The position numbers and the translations under genes were made by a program. Positions 1 through 7,370 of a stretch of 40,358 nucleotides of DNA are shown in pieces. Within the stretch, counting starts at the first letter, position 1. Each line of letters begins with the position of its first letter. Location: positions 1 through 40,358 of the forward strand of contig NZ_LXEN01000074.1 of the NCBI RefSeq assembly GCF_001654855.1, written 5' to 3'. This DNA is from Proteus myxofaciens ATCC 19692 (GTDB lineage: Bacteria > Pseudomonadota > Gammaproteobacteria > Enterobacterales > Enterobacteriaceae). The notes under the pieces were generated by a model that saw only the letters and a list, made by a program, of their open reading frames with translations, did no database searches and was not told the DNA's origin.

Positions 1-520
1 TATTATCGATAGGTATTTGCTGATAAACCTGTTGTCTAAATAATTCTAATTTTTGCGAAACACCCGTTAATATCACACTACCATTTGAAGTTAATACTAT
101 TTTATTAAAGAAAACATCAATACTTTTTATTTGATTAAACAAAGTAACAATGTGCTGACACCATGTTAGTAATACTGATTTTTGTTGGTAAAACAGTTTC
201 TCATATTGATTAAAGATTGTTAATAGCGTGCAATGAAATTCTTGTTGCTGATAAAATTTAATAAAAGGAAATAGCTTAGCGAGATGCTGACAATAAGTAT
301 GTAGATACTGAGCTAAAGAAACAAAATGTTTATCATTATAAGCTCCGCAAATAGCTAACTGACCAGCATTTAAACTCACATCGATAATTTTTTTATCATC
401 TGTTTGCTTTAACCAGATATCGTTGCTAGCTAATTTTTCTAATGTCGCGTTCTTTAATAATGAATAAGGCTTTTTGTCTCTTCCTTATACTACATTCATG
501 TAAATAATAATCACTCATGA
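1..520 (-). pseudogene. Frameshifted hypothetical gene, runs off the left edge
   Basis: An ATG at 520 opens a frame that stops after about 30 codons. A second frame, open from 484 to the window edge, continues convincingly as protein. Removing one base from the T5 tract at 471-475 (A5 on the coding strand) joins the two into one reading frame, so I read this as one gene with a one-base frameshift, either a real mutation or a sequencing error. The second frame has no early ATG; a GTG at 379 is its first plausible start. The translation contains FHCTLLTIF near residue 93, which resembles the first HxT motif of 2H (LigT-like) phosphoesterases. The second motif would lie outside the window, so this fold is only a weak suggestion. 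It starts 13 bases after the upstream DUF3427/DUF3883 gene on the same strand, so the two are probably cotranscribed. Confidence 0.5.
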
Positions 521-533
521 TAAATTATCATCA

Positions 534-1490
534 TTATTTTTTTAAATAATAGCGATATACTGTTGCTTCTAAATTTTCAGCACTAGGTTTCCAATTTTTT
601 ATCAACCTTACCGTTCCTCCATCAGCCGTATATTCTTTATTTTCTTGTAATAAAATATCGATATTATTCAAAATATATAAATCAGTTTCATATTCATTTG
701 AATTAGCTGACGTTACTTCATTACTTGTTACATAAACAGCACTACCTTCGGTTGTAGTACCTTTTACTTCTACACGTCTAAAGGTATTATCTTTATGACA
801 CTCTAGATCATAGGGGCAATTCGAAGAGGTATCTATGACATTGAATCCTTGTTTTTCATAATCTTCTCTTGCTCTTTTCATTGCATATAACTCTATTGCT
901 TTTTTCTTCTTAACATCAATAACTCTTCCTTGATAACTTGATTTTTCTTTTTTTAAAATAGAGGATATTTTTTTACTTTCCTCAGAAGGAATATTAGAAT
1001 TATCTATGTTTTCCCAAACATAAATAGCATTCAATGCTTTATTTGGACTCTTTTGATAATCAACGACATCATATAATACTTTTACTGGCTTACTACCTTC
1101 ATGTTTTATATATAGTAATCGTCCAATATAAATAAAAGGTTGTGTTTTACCTTTTATTTTTTCATGTATTCTTACAAATAAAATAACATCCTCTCCAGAA
1201 AGAATTCTTTTCATATGAGGTTTTGTTACAGTGTTAGAGTTCTGAGATTCCCAATGTAATTTTTTGCCATTATCAAGAAAAATATCATTATATTGTTGGC
1301 TTTTTTCTTTACTTCTTTTATCTAAAGTGACAAACAGCACAATGCAATTTTTGAAGCTCGTGATTCCCGTGATTTCTTTATTAATTATCATTGGCGCTAC
1401 ATTTGCAGCTACCAGAGCATTCTGCTTAGTATAGGCTTGGCCTACTATCAAATTGGAGTAATCGAAAATCTCATTCCCTCTTTCCATCAC
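534..1490 (-). CDS. DUF3427-DUF3883 nuclease-like protein, candidate restriction/defence factor
   Basis: A 318-residue protein with two recognisable parts. Residues about 45-150 match DUF3427: a beta-rich segment with LFVTLDK, then the hallmark LHWESQN and ILFVRIHEK. Residues about 190-280 match DUF3883, the C-terminal domain of NO VEIN-type proteins, a PD-(D/E)xK-like nuclease fold. Its likely catalytic residues are visible as D228 in PYDLE and E241/K243 in EVKGT. DUF3427 is more usually found at the end of large helicases, and here it has no helicase. An AAGGTG ribosome site lies just before two consecutive ATGs; the first is taken. The gene is very AT-rich, followed 13 bases later by a broken gene on the same strand. 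Restriction of foreign or modified DNA is inferred from the domain pair; the target is unknown. Confidence 0.75.
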   Translation of the reverse strand: MMERGNEIFDYSNLIVGQAYTKQNALVAANVAPMIINKEITGITSFKNCIVLFVTLDKRSKEKSQQYNDIFLDNGKKLHWESQNSNTVTKPHMKRILSGEDVILFVRIHEKIKGKTQPFIYIGRLLYIKHEGSKPVKVLYDVVDYQKSPNKALNAIYVWENIDNSNIPSEESKKISSILKKEKSSYQGRVIDVKKKKAIELYAMKRAREDYEKQGFNVIDTSSNCPYDLECHKDNTFRRVEVKGTTTEGSAVYVTSNEVTSANSNEYETDLYILNNIDILLQENKEYTADGGTVRLIKNWKPSAENLEATVYRYYLKK

Positions 1491-1606
1491 ACACCTTAAT
1501 AAAATTAGATTATATATTCATTGAGTATAATACTAACGGATATTTATTAATTGTGGAGATAAAAAATTTATTTATATAACTATGGTGCATTTATTAATAT
1601 TTATAT

Positions 1607-1635
1607 AAAAAAACGGAGGTGGATATCAACCTCCG
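1607..1635 (-). terminator. Intrinsic terminator of fdhF
   Basis: Arms 1614-1620 (CGGAGGT) and 1629-1635 (ACCTCCG) pair perfectly across an 8-base loop. On the minus strand the stem is followed by seven T (1607-1613). It lies 18 bases past the fdhF stop and separates fdhF from the defence-like gene. Confidence 0.85.
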
Positions 1636-1653
1636 CTTTCCTTATATATAATC

Positions 1654-3822
1654 TTAATAACTCGCAGGTTGTGCTTTTTCAACTAAATCAATTAAATGAC
1701 TTCTCATTGTGTGATAATGCTGTGCAACTTGGCTTTCAGCCCATTTTTGGTCATCAATTTTGGTTACTTTTGCTGCACAATATTTAGTCTCTGGCGTTTT
1801 TGATATGGGATCAAGATTATCTTGGGTCAATTCATTACATGCACCAATCCACCATTGATAAGTCATATAAATCGCTTGTTCATTGATAGTCTCATTGATA
1901 TTGCAACGTGACATCACTTTACCTCGGCGAGACTCAACCCAAACAATTTCTTGGTCACGAATTCCCGCTTTTTTAGCAATAGTCGGATGCATTTGAACAT
2001 AACCAGGCTCATCAGCAAGTGAGGCTAAAGCCTTACAATTCCCAGTCATTGAACGACAAGAGTAATGTCCCACTTCACGCACTGTAGATAAAATCATAGG
2101 ATAATCGTTATCAGGTAATTCAGCAGGTGGTCGCCATTGTGTGGCAAATAATTTACCTTTACCTGATGGTGTATTAAATTGATTACCTGAATATAGATAG
2201 GGTGTGCCTTCGCTATCAATATCAGTACATGGCCATTGTATATGAGCGAGGCCTTCTAGTTTTTTATAGGTCGCACCAAAGAAAAGAGGACATAATCTTC
2301 TAACTTCATCCCAAATTTCTTCATTACTCGCATAAGACATTGGATAACCCATCTCCGTCGCAAGTAAACTGATAATTTCCCAATCTCGTTTAACATTACC
2401 TTTTGCGTCAATGGCTTTTTCAAAACGTTGAAATCCTCTATCAGCACAGGTAAATATTCCACCGTGTTCACCCCAACTAGTAGATGGTAAAATTACATCA
2501 GCCTGCTCTGCTGTTTTTGTCATAAAAATATCTTGTACAACGACAAAATCAAGAGCCTCAAAACCTTTTCTTACTAAGCTTAAATCGGCTTCCGTTTGTA
2601 GTGGGTCTTCACCCATGATGTAATACGCTTTGACTTTTCCTTCAATGGCGAGATGAGGAACTTCTGTAATACGATAACCGACTTCAGGATCAAGTTGCTC
2701 AAAAGGAATATTCCATTCGCTAGCAAATTTGCTACGAATACCTTCATCAGTGACTGATTGATATCCAGGGAACATATTAGGTAATACACCCATATCACAA
2801 GCACCTTGTACATTATTTTGACCACGTACTGGTGCAACGCCAACATGTGGCTTACCTAAATTTCCAGTTAATAATGCTAGACCAGATAACCCTTTCACCA
2901 CATCAACAGCTTGACCAAATTGCGTTACCCCCATACCCCACATAATGGTCGCGGTTTTGGCATTTGCATAAGTGCGCATTGCTTTACGAATTTCAATGGC
3001 TGGGATACCAACAATCTCTTGCACATTTTCTGGACTGTAATTTTCTAATTGTTTTTTATATTCTTCAAAGCCTTCTGTATATTGATTAACATAATTTTTA
3101 TCATAAAGTTCTTCATCAATCAGCGTATAAGCAAATGCATTAACCAACGCCATATTGGTGCCATTTTTTAAAGGTAAATATTGATCTGCTATTTTTGCTG
3201 TTTCAATTTTTCGAGGATCACAAACGACTATTTTTGCCCCCTTTTGCTTCGCCTTAATAACACGACGAGCAACAATAGGGTGAGAATCAGCACAGTTATA
3301 ACCAAAAACAAATAAACAATCAGAATCTTCAATATCCGCAATAGAATTACTCATTGCGCCATTACCTAATGTCTCTTGTAAGCCTGCAACAGAAGGGCCA
3401 TGACATACCCTAGCACAACAATCGACATTATTATTACCCAATACAGCACGTGCAAATTTTTGCATAACAAAATTAGTTTCATTCCCAGTACCACGAGAAG
3501 AACCTGTACACATAATGGCTTTAGCACCATATTGCGCTTTAATTTCTTGTAATTTTTGTGCCGTAAAACGAATAGCCTCATCCCAACTGACTATTTCAAA
3601 ATCAGCCCCTTTTTGACGGCGGATCATTGGTTCATGAAGTCTGGCTGTTAATAATTTATTGTCATTAAGAAAATCCCAACCATAAAGTCCTTTTAAGCAA
3701 AGCTCACCTTGGTTAGTCACACCATTAGCTCCTTCTGCTTTGATGATTTTTCCATTTTCGACACAAAGATTAATTTTGCAGCCAGCGCCACAATAAGGAC
3801 AGACGGAGTTGATTTTGTTCAT
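1654..3822 (-). CDS. fdhF: Formate dehydrogenase H-type molybdoenzyme, cysteine form
   Basis: A cytoplasmic molybdopterin formate dehydrogenase of 722 residues (E. coli FdhF has 715), which oxidises formate to CO2 and feeds electrons to the formate hydrogenlyase complex. The [4Fe-4S] ligands C8, C11, C15 and C42, and the following K44, sit exactly as in E. coli. Residue 140, selenocysteine in E. coli, is Cys here: codon TGT at 3403-3405, in the context CCARVCHGPS, with the catalytic His at 141. The Arg of PVRGQNNVQG is kept. The start is well placed, with AAGGA seven bases upstream. A sigma-54-type promoter lies about 55-70 bases upstream and a palindrome further up, as expected for FhlA control. 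No hydrogenase-3 genes adjoin it. Cys forms are expected to be active but slower than Sec forms. Confidence 0.93.
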   Translation of the reverse strand: MNKINSVCPYCGAGCKINLCVENGKIIKAEGANGVTNQGELCLKGLYGWDFLNDNKLLTARLHEPMIRRQKGADFEIVSWDEAIRFTAQKLQEIKAQYGAKAIMCTGSSRGTGNETNFVMQKFARAVLGNNNVDCCARVCHGPSVAGLQETLGNGAMSNSIADIEDSDCLFVFGYNCADSHPIVARRVIKAKQKGAKIVVCDPRKIETAKIADQYLPLKNGTNMALVNAFAYTLIDEELYDKNYVNQYTEGFEEYKKQLENYSPENVQEIVGIPAIEIRKAMRTYANAKTATIMWGMGVTQFGQAVDVVKGLSGLALLTGNLGKPHVGVAPVRGQNNVQGACDMGVLPNMFPGYQSVTDEGIRSKFASEWNIPFEQLDPEVGYRITEVPHLAIEGKVKAYYIMGEDPLQTEADLSLVRKGFEALDFVVVQDIFMTKTAEQADVILPSTSWGEHGGIFTCADRGFQRFEKAIDAKGNVKRDWEIISLLATEMGYPMSYASNEEIWDEVRRLCPLFFGATYKKLEGLAHIQWPCTDIDSEGTPYLYSGNQFNTPSGKGKLFATQWRPPAELPDNDYPMILSTVREVGHYSCRSMTGNCKALASLADEPGYVQMHPTIAKKAGIRDQEIVWVESRRGKVMSRCNINETINEQAIYMTYQWWIGACNELTQDNLDPISKTPETKYCAAKVTKIDDQKWAESQVAQHYHTMRSHLIDLVEKAQPASY

Positions 3823-3877
3823 TTGATATCCTTTCCCCTAACTAGGGAGTAAAAGAGTCATAAAGAACTTTTATATA

Positions 3878-3893
3878 AGCACAAACTATGCCA
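3878..3893 (-). promoter_or_regulatory. Sigma-54 (-24/-12) promoter of fdhF
   Basis: On the minus strand the sequence TGGCAtagtttgtGCT has GG and GC separated by exactly ten bases, the fixed spacing of RpoN promoters. Transcription would start near 3868, giving a leader of about 45 bases before the fdhF ATG. E. coli fdhF is RpoN/FhlA-dependent, so the assignment fits the gene. Confidence 0.8.
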
Positions 3894-3951
3894 AATACTT
3901 TTAAAAGAATAATCAAAGAGATAGATAAAGAAAAAGAATTAAAATGACAAT

Positions 3952-3973
3952 ATCGACATTTTTGTCGATATCT
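3952..3973. promoter_or_regulatory. Inverted repeat, candidate activator site for fdhF
   Basis: ATATCGACA (3952-3960) and TGTCGATAT (3965-3973) are perfect 9-bp arms around four T. The centre is about 70 bp upstream of the -24 element. That is a normal place for an enhancer bound by an FhlA-type activator. I cannot tell from sequence whether FhlA binds this motif. Confidence 0.5.
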
Positions 3974-4163
3974 ATTTCACTCATAGCATTCTTATAACCT
4001 TATCCTTATTAGCACCAAAAAACTAATAAAATAAAAATAATGATATTGAGTTTTAAAAAAAATGATTTATTTAGCTCAATTTTATGATATAAAGACAAAC
4101 AACGCATTTTTAAACTTAATTCTGTATTGCGGATGCTATCCATTTAAAATAAAGAGCAAAAAA

Positions 4164-4220
4164 ATGAATGTGTATATCAATAATCGACAACTAAGCCTCA
4201 ACCTACTATTACTTAGCTAG
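4164..4220 (+). CDS. Leucine-rich leader peptide upstream of the symporter gene
   Basis: An 18-codon reading frame encodes MNVYINNRQLSLNLLLLS and then TAG. Six of its last nine residues are Leu, read from CTA, CTC, CTA, CTA, TTA and CTT, including four in a row; CTA is generally a rare codon. A weak purine-rich site (AAAGAG, 4151-4156) precedes the ATG. The stop codon touches the first strand of an antiterminator that competes with a terminator just downstream. This is the arrangement of amino-acid attenuators such as leu and ilv. The peptide's job would be to let the ribosome sense charged tRNA-Leu, not to act as a protein. Recognised from pattern only. Confidence 0.65.
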   Translation: MNVYINNRQLSLNLLLLS

Positions 4221-4271
4221 GTGGCTTCACATATTCATGTTTTGCTAAGCCACCAGACAGGTGGTTTTTTT
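4220..4271 (+). promoter_or_regulatory. Attenuator: competing antiterminator and terminator hairpins
   Basis: Three segments compete. A (GGTGGCTT, 4220-4227) begins at the last base of the leader-peptide stop. B (AAGCCACC, 4247-4254) pairs with A over 8 bp. C (GGTGG, 4260-4264) pairs with the CCACC of B to make a terminator with loop AGACA and seven following T (4265-4271). A ribosome at the leader stop would cover A and leave B:C to terminate. A ribosome stalled on the Leu codons upstream would leave A free, form A:B and allow readthrough into the symporter gene. CTTAGC (4212-4217) can also pair with GCTAAG (4244-4249), which may refine the switch. The structures are seen directly; the mechanism is inferred. 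Confidence 0.7.
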
Positions 4272-4311
4272 ATTATCTCCTGCTGGTGAAATTCGTTTTT
4301 AGGAGTGTTGT

Positions 4312-4407
4312 ATGATGTCTTGGTTCACCAAAAGGATGATATGCTCTAACGCTTTATTCGTCATTAACTCCTCTACTACCTATAACACAAAACAGGAGGA
4401 GAAATGA
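4312..4407 (+). CDS. Small 31-residue ORF coupled to the symporter gene
   Basis: AGGAG (4301-4305) lies seven bases before ATGATG; the frame runs 31 codons and ends in a TGA that overlaps the symporter ATG as ATGA. The product begins MMSWFTKRM and ends KQEEK, with no clear membrane helix. The good ribosome site and stop/start overlap suggest that it is translated and coupled to the next gene. Some NSS transporters have small partner subunits (MetS in Corynebacterium), but I see no resemblance in sequence. It could be a coupling device only, or chance. Confidence 0.35.
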   Translation: MMSWFTKRMICSNALFVINSSTTYNTKQEEK

Positions 4408-5720
4408 GTCAACAATGGACTTCTCGATTTGGCCATATCTTAGCCGCTGCGGGCTCCGCTATCGGTATCGGTGCTATTTGGAAATTCTCTTATGTAGCAG
4501 CCAGTAATGGCGGTGGTGCATTTCTTATCGTTTTCTTATTATTCAGTTTTATTATTGGTCTTGCTGTATTACTTGCTGAAAATATTTTAGGTAGCAGCAC
4601 CCATGCTGAAGCTGTTAATGCTTTTAAGAAAATGATGGGCCGTAATTGGGCAATTATTGGTGTGATTGGTGTATTCAGCTCGTGGTGTATCTATAGTTTT
4701 TATAGTGTTGTAGGCGGTTGGACAATTGGCTATACCGCAATGGCGGCAACAGGCCAATTAAATATCACAGAGAGTTCTGAATTATCAGGTATTTTCACTC
4801 GCTTTATTAGTCATCCATTATGGCCAATTTTAGCACATCTCATCTTTGCAGGATTAACGTGCTTTGTTGTATTAGCGGGTGTTCAACGTGGACTAGAAAA
4901 AGCAGTAAAAATCATGATGCCATTATTATTTATCATTATGATTTTGCTGATTATTGTTGGAATAAGTTTACCTGGTTCATCTGAAGGCTTAAAACTCTTT
5001 TTATATCCTGATTTTGATAAATTAACCCCTCAAGGTGTATTAGACGCATTAGGGTTAGCGTTCTTTTCTTTATCTATCGGTTTAGGTATTCATATCACCT
5101 ATAGCGCTTATTTAGCTGATAATAAAGGTATTGCCAACTCAAGTATGTGGGTAGTTATTCTTTCTTGCTTAGTTTGCGTATTAGCAGGATTAATGATTTT
5201 TCCGGCATTATCAGCTGCTGGTTTAGAGCCAAATGCAGGGCCTGGTTTAACCTTTATGACGATGCCTATTTATTTTGCTCATTTACCAGGTGGCAATATA
5301 TTAGCCGTCACCTTCTTTGTTTTGTTATTAATGGCAGCTTTGACCTCTGCGATTTCATTACTTGAGCATATTGTTGCTTATGTGCAAATGCGTTTTCAAT
5401 GGAGCCGTCGTAAAGCAGGATTAATTGTTACCGCGTCTATTATGTTGATGGGAATTCCCGTTTCATTATCATTTGGACCTATGAGTAACGTGACATTAGG
5501 CGGTAAAACCGTATTTGATTTACTTGATTATCTGACCTCAAATATTTTAATGCCTTTGTTTGGTATCGCGATGTGCCTTATTTTTGGCTGGTCACGTAAA
5601 GCTATGGCCTTTATTCCAGACAATATTTCGGGCTTTAGACGCCACGCATTATTAGCAGTATGGCGTTATATTGGCCCTATCTGTATTGGTATTATCTTGG
5701 TTCATGGCTTAATCGGATAA
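4404..5720 (+). CDS. Sodium-dependent amino-acid symporter (NSS/SNF family)
   Basis: A 438-residue inner-membrane protein with about eleven hydrophobic helices, the short bacterial form of the neurotransmitter:sodium symporter family (LeuT is about 515 residues, MhsT about 450). The first helix carries the family signature with the unwound centre: AAGSAIGIGAIWKFSYVA, then NGGGAF, where Na+ and substrate bind. A later helix, about residues 215-235, has the GLGIHITYSAYL segment (YGSY-like region of helix 6). It uses a strong AGGAGGAG site. The Leu attenuator upstream suggests a leucine or other hydrophobic amino-acid substrate; this is inference. A strong hairpin ends the unit. Confidence 0.85.
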   Translation: MSQQWTSRFGHILAAAGSAIGIGAIWKFSYVAASNGGGAFLIVFLLFSFIIGLAVLLAENILGSSTHAEAVNAFKKMMGRNWAIIGVIGVFSSWCIYSFYSVVGGWTIGYTAMAATGQLNITESSELSGIFTRFISHPLWPILAHLIFAGLTCFVVLAGVQRGLEKAVKIMMPLLFIIMILLIIVGISLPGSSEGLKLFLYPDFDKLTPQGVLDALGLAFFSLSIGLGIHITYSAYLADNKGIANSSMWVVILSCLVCVLAGLMIFPALSAAGLEPNAGPGLTFMTMPIYFAHLPGGNILAVTFFVLLLMAALTSAISLLEHIVAYVQMRFQWSRRKAGLIVTASIMLMGIPVSLSFGPMSNVTLGGKTVFDLLDYLTSNILMPLFGIAMCLIFGWSRKAMAFIPDNISGFRRHALLAVWRYIGPICIGIILVHGLIG

Positions 5721-5760
5721 GCTAACTAATTAAGTTATCCATTTCATTACGATATTAAGT

Positions 5761-5796
5761 CTACAAAACAACCCCTTTTATGGGGTTGTTTTGTAG
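5761..5796. terminator. Strong symmetrical terminator hairpin
   Basis: A perfect 15-bp stem (5761-5775 with 5782-5796; GGGG next to the loop, then TTGTTTT within the 3' arm) around a 6-base loop. It ends the symporter unit, and reads nearly the same on the other strand. It also marks the left border of the AbiE-type pair. Confidence 0.8.
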
Positions 5797-5806
5797 AGAT
5801 GATGCT

Positions 5807-6340
5807 ATGGATAAAATGACAGCCATTCATAAATTTGATCAGTTTAGTAAAAAGAATAAAAATATTTTTCTAACTCGAGATTTGGAAATGATTTTTCCAA
5901 ATGAGTCGCCTAAAACGCTACAAAAATCAGTAGCTAGATTAGTCTCTGCTAATATATTAAAACGCGCTTCTAAAGGTGTTTATGCATATACTAGAACATC
6001 ATTAGGACCCTATCCTTTAGAAAGCCTTGCCATAAATATTCGTCGAGGTGAATATAATTATATTAGCCTCGAATCTGCTCTATCTCAGTACGGTATTATT
6101 TCTCAAATTCCAATAGATAGACTGACTATCATGTCTACAGGTCGTTCTGGTGAATTTGTGACTCCTTGGGGCGTCATTGAGATTACGCACACTAACAAAA
6201 AACCTACAGAAATTCTTAGTTCAACGTTAGAAGGTAGGGGTCCATTACGGATTGCAACAAAAGAAACTGCACTTAAAGATTTACTCAGAGTCGGTAGAAA
6301 CACCCATTTAATTCAATGTGAGGAATTGAATGATGACTAA
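5807..6340 (+). CDS. AbiEi-family antitoxin, winged-helix type
   Basis: A 177-residue protein of the AbiEi family, the antitoxin/repressor of AbiE-type toxin-antitoxin pairs. Residues 5-60 form a likely winged helix: FLTRDLEMIF, KTLQKSVARLV, then the wing ILKRASKGVYAY. The C-terminal part contains the family pattern of YNYISLESALSQYG, GVIEITHT and ATKETALKDLL. The start at 5807 is chosen because an in-frame ATG at 5780 lies inside the terminator stem; the ribosome site (AGAG) is weak. It overlaps the toxin gene by 11 bases, as usual for this pair. Such antitoxins normally repress their own promoter. Confidence 0.8.
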   Translation: MDKMTAIHKFDQFSKKNKNIFLTRDLEMIFPNESPKTLQKSVARLVSANILKRASKGVYAYTRTSLGPYPLESLAINIRRGEYNYISLESALSQYGIISQIPIDRLTIMSTGRSGEFVTPWGVIEITHTNKKPTEILSSTLEGRGPLRIATKETALKDLLRVGRNTHLIQCEELNDD

Positions 6341-6989
6341 TTGGGTTAATTTTAATAAATTGGTTGATGAAATTGTCATCGAAAACAATCTATCAGTAAA
6401 CAGACCCGTGGTTGAAAAAGAGTTATTGCACTACGATATTCTATATGCTTTATCTAGTGCTGGTCTTTTAAAAACCATTACATTTCAAGGAGGAACATCG
6501 CTACGCTTATGTTATGGTTCAAACCGATTTAGTGAGGATCTAGACTTTGCTGGTGGCCGAGATTTTTCTGCTACAGATATGCATGAAATAAAGGATTGTA
6601 TTGAAAAATACATTGGCAATAGATATGGACTTGAGGTAACAGTTAAAGAATCGAAGGAATTACGAAAAGAATCTAAATATGCAGATATTAAAGTAGATAA
6701 ATGGCAAATTTCGGTTACAACAAGCCCTGAAAAAAAAGATCTGCCAAGGCAACGTATTAAAATAGAAATAGCCAATATTCCAGCCTACACTCAAATACCG
6801 CAAATACTTATTAAAAATTATCCACAACTTCCTGATGGTTATTCTGATCTCATTATTCAAGTCGAAGATCTCAATGAAATCATGGCTGATAAAATAATCT
6901 CTTTTCCGGCGATGACAAACTATATTCGATATCGAGATATGTGGGATTTGGTCTGGCTTAATCAGCAAAGCAAAAAAGTGTATTTTTAG
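6330..6989 (+). CDS. AbiEii-family nucleotidyltransferase toxin, C-terminally shortened
   Basis: A nucleotidyltransferase toxin of the AbiEii type, probably targeting tRNA or another RNA with NTP as donor. The NTase core is clear: FQGGTSLRL at 52-60 and SEDLDF at 68-73, giving the GGS...DxD metal-binding signature (D70, D72). A second conserved block, RYRDMWDLVWL, sits near 200-210. Relatives usually continue 60-80 residues past this block, but here the protein ends nine residues later at 219. The last codons (from about 6958) lie on the antisense strand of an RpiR-type gene remnant, so the end appears replaced by a recombination junction. Activity is therefore doubtful. Start: AGGA at 6321-6324, with ATG at 6330 or 6333. 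Confidence 0.78.
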   Translation: MMTNWVNFNKLVDEIVIENNLSVNRPVVEKELLHYDILYALSSAGLLKTITFQGGTSLRLCYGSNRFSEDLDFAGGRDFSATDMHEIKDCIEKYIGNRYGLEVTVKESKELRKESKYADIKVDKWQISVTTSPEKKDLPRQRIKIEIANIPAYTQIPQILIKNYPQLPDGYSDLIIQVEDLNEIMADKIISFPAMTNYIRYRDMWDLVWLNQQSKKVYF

Positions 6990-7205
6990 CGTATAACGTT
7001 AATTCATTCGTATTAAAAGCGGTCATACTAATAATATTGGCATTTTTTAATTGTACTAATTTAGCCGTTTCAATAATTTTTTTGTGCCGCCTGATAACGA
7101 AATAAAGATAACTGTATCATCCTCATTTACCAGTCTTGTAAATGAATCAGATAAATTATAATCATTAATAAAAAAACAATGTAATCCTAAGGAAAATAAT
7201 AAAGA
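6958..7205 (-). pseudogene. Remnant of an RpiR/MurR-family regulator (SIS domain)
   Basis: A stretch of about 80 codons without start, open on the minus strand, reads LFSLGLHCFF, then EDDTVIFISLSGGTKKIIE, then NANIISMTAF and ends at FCFAD. This is the middle of a sugar-isomerase (SIS) domain of an RpiR-type regulator, including the SLSGGT phosphosugar-binding loop. A stop precedes it, the DNA-binding N-terminus is not visible upstream, and the C-terminal third is missing where the AbiEii gene begins on the other strand. The original regulator probably controlled a sugar or amino-sugar operon that is gone. Confidence 0.72.
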
Positions 7206-7370
7206 TTAATTAAAAAGCATGTTTGTAAAAAGTATAATTTGCTAATATAAAAAAGAAATTTTTACTTAATAAGTACAGACCCGCTTATCTTATATCACTA
7301 TTTTATGATGATAAACGGGTAAAAAATTCAATAGAACAAGAATAACAAAGAGCAACAGAAAAAAGTATTA
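7206..7370. other. AT-rich spacer with an imperfect inverted repeat
   Basis: The arms 7279-7289 and 7310-7320 (ACCCGcTTATC with GATAAaCGGGT, one mismatch) enclose a 20-base loop. No T run follows on the minus strand, so it is not a standard terminator for the cold-shock gene. No coding potential is visible. Confidence 0.4.

Noticed and set aside
5780-5806. Upstream in-frame ATG for the AbiEi-type antitoxin
   Set aside because: It lies inside the 15-bp terminator stem with no ribosome site; the ATG at 5807 is more likely.
6975-7130. Plus-strand frameshift continuation of the AbiEii toxin
   Set aside because: The alternative frames after 6989 are hydrophobic and unlike AbiEii C-termini, while the minus strand gives a clear SIS-domain fragment.
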